This document shows, piece by piece, positions 35,100 to 43,260 of a DNA stretch of 64,000 bases. Both the position numbers and the translations under genes were made by a program. The stretch's first letter is position 1, and each line of letters begins with the position of its first letter. The stretch spans positions 108,430 to 172,429 of the forward strand of contig CAWBBR010000020.1 in the NCBI GenBank assembly GCA_963787045.1, read 5' to 3'. The DNA comes from DATJGR01 sp963787045 (GTDB taxonomy: Bacteria > Pseudomonadota > Gammaproteobacteria > Pseudomonadales > Azotimanducaceae). A model generated the notes under the pieces. It was given only the letters and a program-made list of their open reading frames with translations, ran no database searches and was not told where the DNA came from.

Positions 35100-35195
35100 G
35101 CGGGTGATCGGTGTTCCGGACGCGCTCGAGCCATCCCTGGGCGCTCCTTTCGCGACATCCCTGTCGCTCAAGGGTCCGGCACACCGATCACCCGC
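35100..35195. repeat. Large palindromic repeat element, copy 1
   Basis: Outer arms GCGGGTGATCGGTGT (35100-35114) and ACACCGATCACCCGC (35181-35195) are perfectly complementary and extend 6 more bases with one mismatch. The inside (about 35121-35174) is a core that holds two small hairpins of the type CCA-TCCC-TGG and GACA-TCCC-TGTC. An inverted second copy lies at 35300-35409. Confidence 0.85.
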
Positions 35196-35235
35196 CACCG
35201 TCCATCATCGAAGTCGCGCCTTCGTTCGTTAGAGA

Positions 35236-35260
35236 TGAACGCGCGCTTCGCGCGCGTTCA
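35236..35260. repeat. Perfect palindrome between the two elements
   Basis: TGAACGCGCGC-TTC-GCGCGCGTTCA: 11 paired bases around a 3-base loop, midway between the two palindromic elements. It has no T run and is not an obvious terminator; it could still slow transcription coming from the SDR gene. Confidence 0.75.
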
Positions 35261-35299
35261 CGCACGACACACGATTAGCGGTGGTGGCGACGGATCCGA

Positions 35300-35409
35300 G
35301 GCGGAGGTGGGTGAATGTTGCTGAGGACCCTTGAGCGCCATGGATGGCGCGAAAGGAGCGCCCAGGGATGGCTCGAGCGAGTCCGAAGCGGCATTCACCC
35401 ACCTCCGCC
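35300..35409. repeat. Large palindromic repeat element, copy 2 (inverted)
   Basis: Outer arms GGCGGAGGTGGGTGAATG (35300-35317) and CATTCACCCACCTCCGCC (35392-35409) form 18 perfect pairs. The core is the reverse complement of the copy 1 core: over 30 bases identical, then a hairpin changed from GACA/TGTC to GCCA/TGGC with pairing kept, then 13 identical bases. The arms differ wholly in sequence from copy 1 but fold the same way. Confidence 0.85.
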
Positions 35410-35441
35410 GTGAACCGAAGCTCCATCCGACTACATACGAG

Positions 35442-36113
35442 CTAAGCAGGTCGCGCTGTGACCGGACCTTCGATGCCGCCGACGAGATAGTCGAAGCAGC
35501 GTTGCAGCGCCTCCTCGTCGACGCAGGTGCGCAGGTCGCCGAAGATCGTCGAATCGAGGTGACCGGAGCCTGCGAACATCTGGACGGTGAGCGTCCAGAA
35601 GTAGATGTATCGCAGACGGCGGATGTTGTCGGGCAGATCGGGGAGTGCGCGCGCGAGCAGCGCGTCGAAGCGGTGCGCGATGCGTTGCGTATCGCGGTTG
35701 AGGATGTCGCGCACTTCGGGGCTCATGTCGATCTGCAATCGCGCGAGAAACCGCAACGCGTGCTTGCCGTATTCGGGCGTGTTGTGCAGGCGGTAGTACG
35801 GCGCGAATGCCGCCCACATGATTTCGCGGCAACCGGGTCTTTCGCCGTTGCGGACGCGTCGTTCCAGTGCGGTGAGTGAATCGAGGCGCGAAGCGTCGAG
35901 TTCTTCGCGGATGAAGCTGATGATCGCTTCGATGATCCCGATCTTGTTGCCGAAGTGATAGTGCACTGCGGAGGCGTTGCGGGTGCCCGCTGCATTGTTG
36001 ATCGTGCGCATCGATACGGCGTCGATGCCGTTTTCCGCGAACAACTCGAGCGCGGACAGGATCAGGTTGTATTTGGTATCGGTCTTGGTCTTCGGTGCGT
36101 TGGAAGAGTCCAC
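35442..36113 (-). CDS. TetR-family transcriptional regulator
   Basis: A 223-residue one-component regulator. The N-terminal helix-turn-helix (ILSALELFAENGIDAVSMRTINNAAGT, with AVHYHFGNK as recognition end) occupies residues 15-62. The all-helical C-terminal domain would bind an unknown ligand and dimerise. NASAVHYHFGNK is typical of the subgroup regulating lipid or aromatic metabolism. It is downstream of tesA on the same strand with 51 bases between, so it may be read from its own or the tesA promoter. Its target is not evident. Confidence 0.88.
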   Translation of the reverse strand: MDSSNAPKTKTDTKYNLILSALELFAENGIDAVSMRTINNAAGTRNASAVHYHFGNKIGIIEAIISFIREELDASRLDSLTALERRVRNGERPGCREIMWAAFAPYYRLHNTPEYGKHALRFLARLQIDMSPEVRDILNRDTQRIAHRFDALLARALPDLPDNIRRLRYIYFWTLTVQMFAGSGHLDSTIFGDLRTCVDEEALQRCFDYLVGGIEGPVTARPA

Positions 36114-36164
36114 GCGAGCCTCGGGTCCTACGGGCGAGGGCGCATTGTAGTTAATGCGTTTGAA

Positions 36165-36770
36165 TCACAACAGCGCCTTCAACGCCGGCCACACGGTTTC
36201 GAGCAGACGTCCTTGCGCCGCGGCGGTCGGATGAATTCCGTCTGCCTGCATCAAGGCTTCGTCCGTCGCTACGCCGTCCAGCAGGAACGGCACCAGCGAC
36301 GCGCCGGTGCGCTTCGCCACGTCCGCATAGACCGCGTGGAACGCCTGCGTGTAACGCGCGCCGTAGTTCGGCGGAATCTCCATGCCCAGCACCAGCACTG
36401 AAGCGCCGGCGTCTTTCGCTAGCCCCGCCATCGCGTCGAGGTTGCTTTCTATCCGGTCTACCGGATAACCGCGCAACGCGTCGTTGCCGCCGAGTTCGAT
36501 GACCACCACGTCGGGCTTGTGAATTTCCAGGGTGCGCGGCAATCGCGCCAGCGCGCCGCCGGTGGTATCGCCGCTTATGCTCGCGTTCACCACTTTGTGC
36601 GGCGGTTGCAGCGCGGCCACGCGTGCTTCGAGCAGCGCGACCCAACCCTGGTTGCGTTGAATACCATATCCCGCGCTGATACTGTCGCCGATCACCAATA
36701 TGGTCTTGGCCTCGATCGGGGTCTGCGCGGCCAGCGCCGCTGAGACCGCGAGCAGTAGCAAGGCCTTCAT
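36165..36770 (-). CDS. tesA: Arylesterase / multifunctional acyl-CoA thioesterase I (SGNH hydrolase)
   Basis: A 201-residue secreted SGNH hydrolase with a signal peptide (MKALLLLAVSAALAAQ). Block I is VIGDSISAGYG (catalytic Ser), block III GGNDALRG and block V DGIHPTAAAQ (Asp and His). E. coli TesA cleaves thioesters and lysophospholipids in the periplasm. It is divergent from a YbbA-like ATPase followed by a YbbP-like permease, the same conserved arrangement as E. coli tesA-ybbA-ybbP. Its ATG begins at 36770 on the minus strand while ybbA starts at 36769 on the plus strand, so the two start codons overlap. Confidence 0.92.
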   Translation of the reverse strand: MKALLLLAVSAALAAQTPIEAKTILVIGDSISAGYGIQRNQGWVALLEARVAALQPPHKVVNASISGDTTGGALARLPRTLEIHKPDVVVIELGGNDALRGYPVDRIESNLDAMAGLAKDAGASVLVLGMEIPPNYGARYTQAFHAVYADVAKRTGASLVPFLLDGVATDEALMQADGIHPTAAAQGRLLETVWPALKALL

Positions 36771-37467
36771 GACAAGTCCCGTTCTCGTTGCGCGTCGCAT
36801 TTCGAAGGTCGTTCCGATCAATGACGGCGCTGCCGAAGAGTTGGTGATCTTGGCGGCGGTGGATCTCGAAATCAACGCGGGCGAGAGCGTTGCCGTCGTC
36901 GGCGCGTCTGGCTCGGGAAAAACCACGCTGCTCGGCATTCTCGCGGGGCTCGACACGCCGAGCGACGGCACCGTAACGCTCGATGGCAACGAACTCACGC
37001 AGCTCACCGAGGAGCAACGCGCGCGCGTGCGCGGTTCGCTGGTCGGCTTCGTTTTTCAATCATTCCAGTTGCTCGGCAGCCTCACGGCGCTCGAGAACGT
37101 CATGCTGCCGGGCGAGTTGAGGGGCGACGACGATCCGCGGCACGACGCGATGGAATTGTTGGCGAAAGTCGGCCTCACGGAGCGCTCTGCACACTATCCG
37201 CGCCAGCTATCGGGCGGTGAGCAGCAACGCGTCGCCATCGCGCGTGCGTTCGCGTCGCGTCCGAAAGTGTTGTTCGCCGACGAGCCCACCGGCAACCTGG
37301 ACACGGTGACGGGCGCGCGAATCATCGACCTGCTGTTCGGTCTCAACGACGCCTATGGCACGACGCTGGTGCTGGTCACGCACGACGCGCGGCTGGCGGA
37401 TCGTTGCGACCGCGTGATCGAACTCGACGGCGGACGGGTCGTGGCGAATCGCGCGTCGGCCGCGTGA
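36769..37467 (+). CDS. ybbA: ABC transporter ATP-binding protein, YbbA-like
   Basis: A 232-residue ATPase of the MacB/LolD class: Walker A GASGSGKTTLLG, signature LSGGEQQRVAIARA, Walker B VLFADEPTGNLDT and the switch His in VTHDARLA. The start at 36769 overlaps the divergent tesA start (CATG). The permease follows 5 bases after the stop. E. coli YbbA-YbbP is a predicted export complex whose substrate is unproven; the constant link with TesA suggests hydrophobic or esterified compounds. Confidence 0.9.
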   Translation: MTSPVLVARRISKVVPINDGAAEELVILAAVDLEINAGESVAVVGASGSGKTTLLGILAGLDTPSDGTVTLDGNELTQLTEEQRARVRGSLVGFVFQSFQLLGSLTALENVMLPGELRGDDDPRHDAMELLAKVGLTERSAHYPRQLSGGEQQRVAIARAFASRPKVLFADEPTGNLDTVTGARIIDLLFGLNDAYGTTLVLVTHDARLADRCDRVIELDGGRVVANRASAA

Positions 37468-37472
37468 GCGCC

Positions 37473-39980
37473 ATGCGGCTGCGGCGGATCGAGTTGGTAC
37501 TGCGGTTTCTGCTGCGCGAATGGCGCGCCGGTGAATTGCGGCTGCTCGTGGCGGCGGTGTTGCTCGCGGTCGGTACCGTTACCGGAATCAGTCTGTTCGT
37601 GGACCGGTTGTCCGGCGCGCTGTTGTCCGAATCCTCGACCTATCTCGCTGCAGATCGGGTGGTCGCGTCGTCCCGCGCGATCCCGGACGAGATCGAAGCG
37701 GCGGCGCGGCAGCGCGGACTTGCGACCGCGCGCACCATGACCTTCCCATCGATGGTATTCGCCGCCGAACGCAATCAGCTCGTGTCGGTGAAGGCGGTGA
37801 GCGGCGGCTATCCGTTGCGCGGCGTGCTGAAGCTCGCGCAGGCGCCGTTCGGCCCCGGCGTTGTAGTGGTCGGCGAACTGCCTGCCGCCGGAGAGGTGTG
37901 GCTCGACTCGCGTCTGTTTCCGGCGCTCGGCGTCGAAGTGGGCGATGTGATCCACGTCGGCGACGCGACGCTGCGCGTCGGCCGCGTGTTGAGCGACGAA
38001 CCCGATCGCGGCGGCAGCTTTTTCGACTTCGGTCCACGCCTGCTGATGCGCATGGACGACGTACCGCTGACAGATGTCGTCAAACCGGGCAGCCGCATCG
38101 CGTATCGGTTGCTGCTCGCTGGTCCCGAAGACGCGTTGGAACAACTCCATACCGAACTCGACTCGAAGTTCGGTGCTACCTATCGATGGATGGGAATCCG
38201 CGAGAGCACGCCGTCGATCGGCTCGGCGCTCGATCGCGCCCAAGCTTTCCTGTTACTCGGTGGATTGCTCGCGGTGCTGCTCGCGGGAGTCGCCGTGGCG
38301 CTCGCCGCACATCGATACGCGCGCCGCCACTACGATCACGTTGCGATCCTGAAGACGCTCGGCGCGACGCCGTCCGAGATTCAGTGGGGTTATCTCGCCT
38401 TGCTCGGCGCGGTCGGCGGCGTCGCTGCAGTTGCAGGCCTGGCCGCCGGCGGCGTGCTGCATCTGCTGATCGTTGCGGCGTTGTCCGCCTACATGCCGTT
38501 GCAACTGCCGATGGCCGGCATCAAACCGCTGCTGTTCGGTGCCGTCAGCGGCTTCGTCTGTCTCGCTGCGTTCGCACTGCCGCCGTTGATGGGCCTGAAG
38601 TCGATTTCGCCGATGCGCGTGATCCGGCGTGATCTCGACGTGGCGGGCGTATCGCGCACGCTGACATATGCGTTCGCGGTGATCGGTACGCTCGGCTTGC
38701 TGCTGTGGTACACGAGCAGCTGGCGATTGACGTTGTGGACGGTGGCCGGCATCAGCGGTGTGTCGATCGTGTTCGGCGCGCTCGCATATCTGCTGTTGCG
38801 CGCCGGTCGGCGGCTCGGCATGCAGGCCGGCAGCGGTTGGCGCCTCGCGCTCGCGGGTCTCGCGCGCCGTCGCGGCGAAAGCGTCGCGCAAATCCTCATC
38901 TTCGGTCTGGCGATCATGTTGCTGTTGATCATGGTGTTGTTGCGCACCGCGCTGCTGAGCGAGTGGCAGACGCAATTGCCGGAGCACGCGCCGAATCACT
39001 TCCTGATGAATGTCGCGCCCGATCAGGTGGAACCGCTCGAGGCGATGGTGCGCGGGCACGTCGACCAGATGGGCGAGCTGTATCCGATGACGCGCGGGCG
39101 CATCGTGGCCGTGAACGGCGTCGATACGGCGCAATGGGAAGAAGCGCGGCGCGGAACGTCGTCCACCGATCCGAATCTCGATTCCGAACGGAACCTCAGC
39201 TGGACCGCGGTGCTTCCCGCCAACAATCGGATAGAGGCGGGGGAGTGGTGGGACAAGCAGCCCGATGAGCCGGCCGTGTCGCTCGAAGAGGCGTATGCGG
39301 CGTCGGCCGGTATCAAAGTGGGCGACGTCATCTCGTTCGACATCGGTGGGCTGCCGGTCGACGCGCGCGTCGCCAGCATCCGGCGCGTCGAATGGGACAG
39401 CATGGCGCCGAACTTCTTCATCCTGTTTTCACCGGGCGCGTTGCAGGACGTGCCTGCCACCTATATGACGAGTTTCTATCTGGCGCCGCAGGAAAAGGCG
39501 TTCCTGAATCGCCTGCTCGCGGCGTTTCCGACCGTGACGGTGATCGAAGTCGACAAGGTGATCGCGCAGATCCAGTCGATCGTCGGGCGCGTGACGCAGG
39601 CCGTGCAGCTGGTGCTGTCGCTGGTTCTGGTCGCCGGTTGCCTCGTGTTGATCGCCAGCATCCAGGCGAGCGGCGAGGAGCGGTTACGCGAACATGCCTT
39701 GTTGCGCGCGCTCGGTGCGTCGCGGCGGCTCGTGCGCGGCGCGCTCGGCGCCGAGTTCGCGCTGTTGGGCGTTTTCGCCGGCCTGATTGCCGCGTTCGGC
39801 GCCGAGGTGACGGTCTTCGCACTCGACAAACAGGTCTTCGAGTTGTCGCCGCAGTTGCACCCCTGGGTTTGGTTCGCCGGGCCGCTGATCGGCGGCTTGG
39901 TGGTGTGCGGGATCGGCCTGTTCGGCACGCGCGCGCTGGTCGGGTCACCTCCGGTCATGGTCCTGCGCGAACTGGGCTAA
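37473..39980 (+). CDS. ybbP: FtsX-like ABC permease, YbbP-like
   Basis: An 835-residue permease with ten predicted helices: one N-terminal (LLVAAVLLAVGTVTGISLF), a periplasmic domain, a central bundle of helices with YDHVAILKTLGATPSEIQW as coupling loop, a second periplasmic domain, and a C-terminal FtsX domain with EERLREHALLRALGAS. This duplicated FtsX layout is the YbbP type, and the length agrees (E. coli YbbP 804). It should form an export complex with the upstream ATPase. Confidence 0.9.
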   Translation: MRLRRIELVLRFLLREWRAGELRLLVAAVLLAVGTVTGISLFVDRLSGALLSESSTYLAADRVVASSRAIPDEIEAAARQRGLATARTMTFPSMVFAAERNQLVSVKAVSGGYPLRGVLKLAQAPFGPGVVVVGELPAAGEVWLDSRLFPALGVEVGDVIHVGDATLRVGRVLSDEPDRGGSFFDFGPRLLMRMDDVPLTDVVKPGSRIAYRLLLAGPEDALEQLHTELDSKFGATYRWMGIRESTPSIGSALDRAQAFLLLGGLLAVLLAGVAVALAAHRYARRHYDHVAILKTLGATPSEIQWGYLALLGAVGGVAAVAGLAAGGVLHLLIVAALSAYMPLQLPMAGIKPLLFGAVSGFVCLAAFALPPLMGLKSISPMRVIRRDLDVAGVSRTLTYAFAVIGTLGLLLWYTSSWRLTLWTVAGISGVSIVFGALAYLLLRAGRRLGMQAGSGWRLALAGLARRRGESVAQILIFGLAIMLLLIMVLLRTALLSEWQTQLPEHAPNHFLMNVAPDQVEPLEAMVRGHVDQMGELYPMTRGRIVAVNGVDTAQWEEARRGTSSTDPNLDSERNLSWTAVLPANNRIEAGEWWDKQPDEPAVSLEEAYAASAGIKVGDVISFDIGGLPVDARVASIRRVEWDSMAPNFFILFSPGALQDVPATYMTSFYLAPQEKAFLNRLLAAFPTVTVIEVDKVIAQIQSIVGRVTQAVQLVLSLVLVAGCLVLIASIQASGEERLREHALLRALGASRRLVRGALGAEFALLGVFAGLIAAFGAEVTVFALDKQVFELSPQLHPWVWFAGPLIGGLVVCGIGLFGTRALVGSPPVMVLRELG

Positions 39981-40046
39981 CGGCTGCGGTTGAGCGCGGT
40001 TTGCCGACCTGGGAACCGTGAACTAGCTTTATATCTGTCACTTCCA

Positions 40047-42290
40047 ATGCGGTTGCCTGGAATGCCTCAGCGCGTCGATGCGCGATCGGGCCTCTTCGCG
40101 CCGCCCGGCGGATTGCTGTCGGTCGGCGTACTGACAGCGGCGTTGCTGTGGGCCTGGTACGCCTGGATTTTTTTGCCGTCACTCGGTCTCGAACGCGACC
40201 GCGCGCTGGCGGGCAATGTCGTTCAAACCCTGACCGAGTCGCTGCGGTCGGTGGCCTATGACGAAGATCGCGCGCGCGACCTCGTGGTGGCGCTGCGTCG
40301 CGAAATGCCGCGCATCGAACGGCTCGACGGCGTCGATTCGGGGCCGCTCCTGGTCACGCTGCAGCGTCTCGAGGACGCATTGCGCCTCGGTACGTACGAC
40401 CCGGCCGTGCATCGCGCCGCACTGAACGAATTGCGCGCGATGCAGTTACGGCTGATTGCGCGCAGCCAGGTCACCGCAGCCACAGCGGCGCAAACGAGCC
40501 TGCGCATCAACCTGATGTTCATCGCGTTGCTTGCCGCCGCCATCGCAATGGCTTTCCGGCTCCGCACGCGTCAGGCACACCCCGGCGTGATCTCGGTGCT
40601 CGGCCGCGAACGACTCGGCCAGCTGCTGTTCGACGTGTCGCCGGAGGCGGTGTCGATCGCCGACGAGAGCGAATGCATTCTGGCGGTCAATCCGGCGTTT
40701 TGCCGGGTTACCGGTTACGGCGTGCACGAAGCGGTGGGCCGACAGCTCGGATTCAACGGCACGGGCGAGCAGGACGATCGTTTCTTCGAGACGATGCGCC
40801 GCGATCTCGCGCAGTCGGGCAAATGGGCCGGCGAGATCTGGCAACGCCGCAAAACCGGCGAGGCGTATGCCGAAAAAGTGACTCGCGTGCGGATCGACGA
40901 CGAAAGCGGCGTCGGTTGCGGTTACCTGACCGTGTCGATGGATCTGTCCGCCAACAAGGACGCTGAGCGGCTGATCAACTGGCAGGCACAACACGATACG
41001 TTGACGAAGTTGCCCAACCGTACGCTGCTGCTCGAGCGGCTGACCCGCGTGCTGGTTCCGCGGCGCAACCGCATCGAACCCGGCGCGTTACTGAGTATCG
41101 ACATCGATCGATTCAAAATGGTCAACGATTCCATTGGTCCGAAGCTCGGTGACCGACTGCTGATAGAAGCGGCAATGCGCATCGCCATGGCGGCGCGCGA
41201 GAGCGATACCGTCGCGCGGCTGGGCAGCGACGAGTTCGCCGTGATGCTGCCGGACCTGTCGGACTACGCGGAAGCGGAACGTATGGCACGGACCATTCAG
41301 ACGAGCCTGGCGCAACCGTTTCGCCTCGACGGACACGAAATAGTGGTGACCGCGAGCGTCGGCATCGCGCTGTACCCGCAGGACGGCACCGACTCGGGCT
41401 CCGTGATGCAGCGTTCGAACACAGCGATGGCGCGCTCGAAGGAACTCGGGGGCAACGCGATGGTGTTCTACGAAGCGGACATGAACGTTCGAGCGGAAAA
41501 ACGCCTGCTGCTCGAGACCGATCTGCGGCGCGCCGTGCGCGAACGGCAACTCGTGCTGCACTACCAACCGATCGTCGATCTGCGGTCGATGAAAGTCGTT
41601 GGGGCGGAAGCGCTGATGCGCTGGATGCATCCGGAGCGCGGCCTCGTCGCGCCGGGCGAGTTCATTCCGATTGCAGAAGACACCGGCCTGATCGTGGACA
41701 TGGGTTGCTGGCTCGTCGAGGAAGTCGGCGCGCAGATGCAACGCTGGAACGACCCGGCGTTGTCGCAGCTGCGCGTGTCGATCAACGTCAGCGCGCGACA
41801 GTTGCAACACGTCGACGACATGCGTGATCTGATCGAACGGATGCGTGCCGGTCCGGCGCACCGGATGTCGGTCGAGATCACCGAAAGCGTGCTGATGGCC
41901 GATCACGAAGCCGTTCTCGCGTTCCTGACGGAACTGCGCGGCCTCGGTGTGCGGGTTGCGCTCGACGATTTCGGCACCGGCTTTTCGTCGCTCAGCTATC
42001 TGCGACGTTTCCGGTTCGACGTGTTGAAAGTGGATCGCTCGTTCATCAACGATCTCGAGCGCAGCAATACCGATCTCGGACTGGTCGCCTCGATCGTGTC
42101 GATGGGTCGGATCCTCGGCGTCGACGTGGTCGCGGAAGGTGTGGAGAGCAATGCGCAACTGCGCTGCCTCCAACAAGCCGGCTGCAACCTCATCCAGGGT
42201 TATCTGTTTTCGAAGCCGCTGCCGGCCGGCGAATTCTCCGCGTTTGCGCGCGATTTCGGCGAAACGAACGGAACCGTCGCGGCGGAGTGA
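40047..42290 (+). CDS. Membrane GGDEF-EAL c-di-GMP signalling protein with PAS domain
   Basis: A 747-residue sensor. Two N-terminal helices (VLTAALLWAWYAWIF and LMFIALLAAAIAMAF) enclose a periplasmic segment of about 100 residues; then a PAS domain (LLFDVSPEAVSIADES to VSMDLS), a GGDEF domain and an EAL domain. The cyclase signature is GSDEF, not GGDEF, which usually weakens or abolishes synthesis. The EAL domain keeps EALMRW, DDFGTGFSSL and VDRSF, so c-di-GMP hydrolysis is the likelier output. ATG 40047 is chosen; ATG 40062 and TTG 39990 are alternatives. Isolated downstream of ybbP. Confidence 0.88.
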   Translation: MRLPGMPQRVDARSGLFAPPGGLLSVGVLTAALLWAWYAWIFLPSLGLERDRALAGNVVQTLTESLRSVAYDEDRARDLVVALRREMPRIERLDGVDSGPLLVTLQRLEDALRLGTYDPAVHRAALNELRAMQLRLIARSQVTAATAAQTSLRINLMFIALLAAAIAMAFRLRTRQAHPGVISVLGRERLGQLLFDVSPEAVSIADESECILAVNPAFCRVTGYGVHEAVGRQLGFNGTGEQDDRFFETMRRDLAQSGKWAGEIWQRRKTGEAYAEKVTRVRIDDESGVGCGYLTVSMDLSANKDAERLINWQAQHDTLTKLPNRTLLLERLTRVLVPRRNRIEPGALLSIDIDRFKMVNDSIGPKLGDRLLIEAAMRIAMAARESDTVARLGSDEFAVMLPDLSDYAEAERMARTIQTSLAQPFRLDGHEIVVTASVGIALYPQDGTDSGSVMQRSNTAMARSKELGGNAMVFYEADMNVRAEKRLLLETDLRRAVRERQLVLHYQPIVDLRSMKVVGAEALMRWMHPERGLVAPGEFIPIAEDTGLIVDMGCWLVEEVGAQMQRWNDPALSQLRVSINVSARQLQHVDDMRDLIERMRAGPAHRMSVEITESVLMADHEAVLAFLTELRGLGVRVALDDFGTGFSSLSYLRRFRFDVLKVDRSFINDLERSNTDLGLVASIVSMGRILGVDVVAEGVESNAQLRCLQQAGCNLIQGYLFSKPLPAGEFSAFARDFGETNGTVAAE

Positions 42291-42354
42291 CGATTCCACT
42301 GGCGGCGCCTTTGCCGCAGAATCGCTCCCTTCCGCCACATCTGCACATCGCCCA

Positions 42355-43191
42355 ATGGACGACCGTAAACACCGCTACGACATCAACAAGCTCGGCAAGC
42401 GGCTGCGCCGCGACGTCGGCCGCGCGATCGGCGATTACCAGCTGATCGAGTCGGGCGATCGCGTGATGGTGTGTTTGTCGGGCGGCAAAGACTCTTACAC
42501 GCTGCTCGACATTCTCCTCAGCCTCCAGCGCGCCGCACCCATCGATTTCGAACTCGTTGCAGTGAATCTCGATCAGAAGCAACCCGGCTTCCCGGAAGAC
42601 GTGTTGCCGCGCTATCTCGACGCGATCGGCGTGCCGTACCACATCCTCGAACGCGATACGTACAGCATCGTCCAACGCCTCACGCCCGAAGGTAAAACGT
42701 ACTGTCCGGTCTGCTCGAGGTTGCGCCGTGGTCTGCTGTATGGATTTGCATCGGAGATCGGCGCCACGAAAGTGGCGCTGGGACATCATCTCGACGACGT
42801 GGTGGAGACGCTGTTCCTGAACATGTTCTTCGGGGGGCGCCTCAAAGCGATGCCGCCGAAGCTGAAGAGCGACGACGGCCGCAACATCCTGATCCGCCCG
42901 CTGTACTACTGTCGCGAGAGCGACATCGTCCGTTGGGCCGAACACCGCGCCTATCCGATCATTCCGTGCAATCTGTGCGGATCGCAGGAAAATCTGCAGC
43001 GCCGCGTCATCAAGGACATGCTCACCCAATGGGACAGGGCGGAGCCGGGTCGGGTCGAAAACATCGCCCGCAGTATCGCGAACATCAGCCCGTCGCAGAT
43101 GGCCGACCCGAAATTGTTCGATTTTGCTGGCCTGCAACGCGAAGCGGCTACGGCGTCGTTGATCCCGCTAGCGTCACTCGACTTCGATTGA
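42355..43191 (+). CDS. ttcA: tRNA 2-thiocytidine(32) synthetase
   Basis: A 278-residue PP-loop ATPase that thiolates C32 of some tRNAs using an iron-sulfur cluster. The PP-loop is SGGKDSYTLL, the paired cysteines CPVC sit in GKTYCPVCSRLRRG, followed by ALGHHLDDVVETLF and the third Cys region IPCNLCGSQ. Length and order match E. coli TtcA (311). It is convergent with the large hybrid kinase, 69 bases between the stops. Confidence 0.93.
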   Translation: MDDRKHRYDINKLGKRLRRDVGRAIGDYQLIESGDRVMVCLSGGKDSYTLLDILLSLQRAAPIDFELVAVNLDQKQPGFPEDVLPRYLDAIGVPYHILERDTYSIVQRLTPEGKTYCPVCSRLRRGLLYGFASEIGATKVALGHHLDDVVETLFLNMFFGGRLKAMPPKLKSDDGRNILIRPLYYCRESDIVRWAEHRAYPIIPCNLCGSQENLQRRVIKDMLTQWDRAEPGRVENIARSIANISPSQMADPKLFDFAGLQREAATASLIPLASLDFD

Positions 43192-43260
43192 ACGGCTGAG
43201 CGGCGGAGGTCCGGCGCAACAAGCCCCCATCTCCACCGAGGATCGGGCGAACCCGAACCG

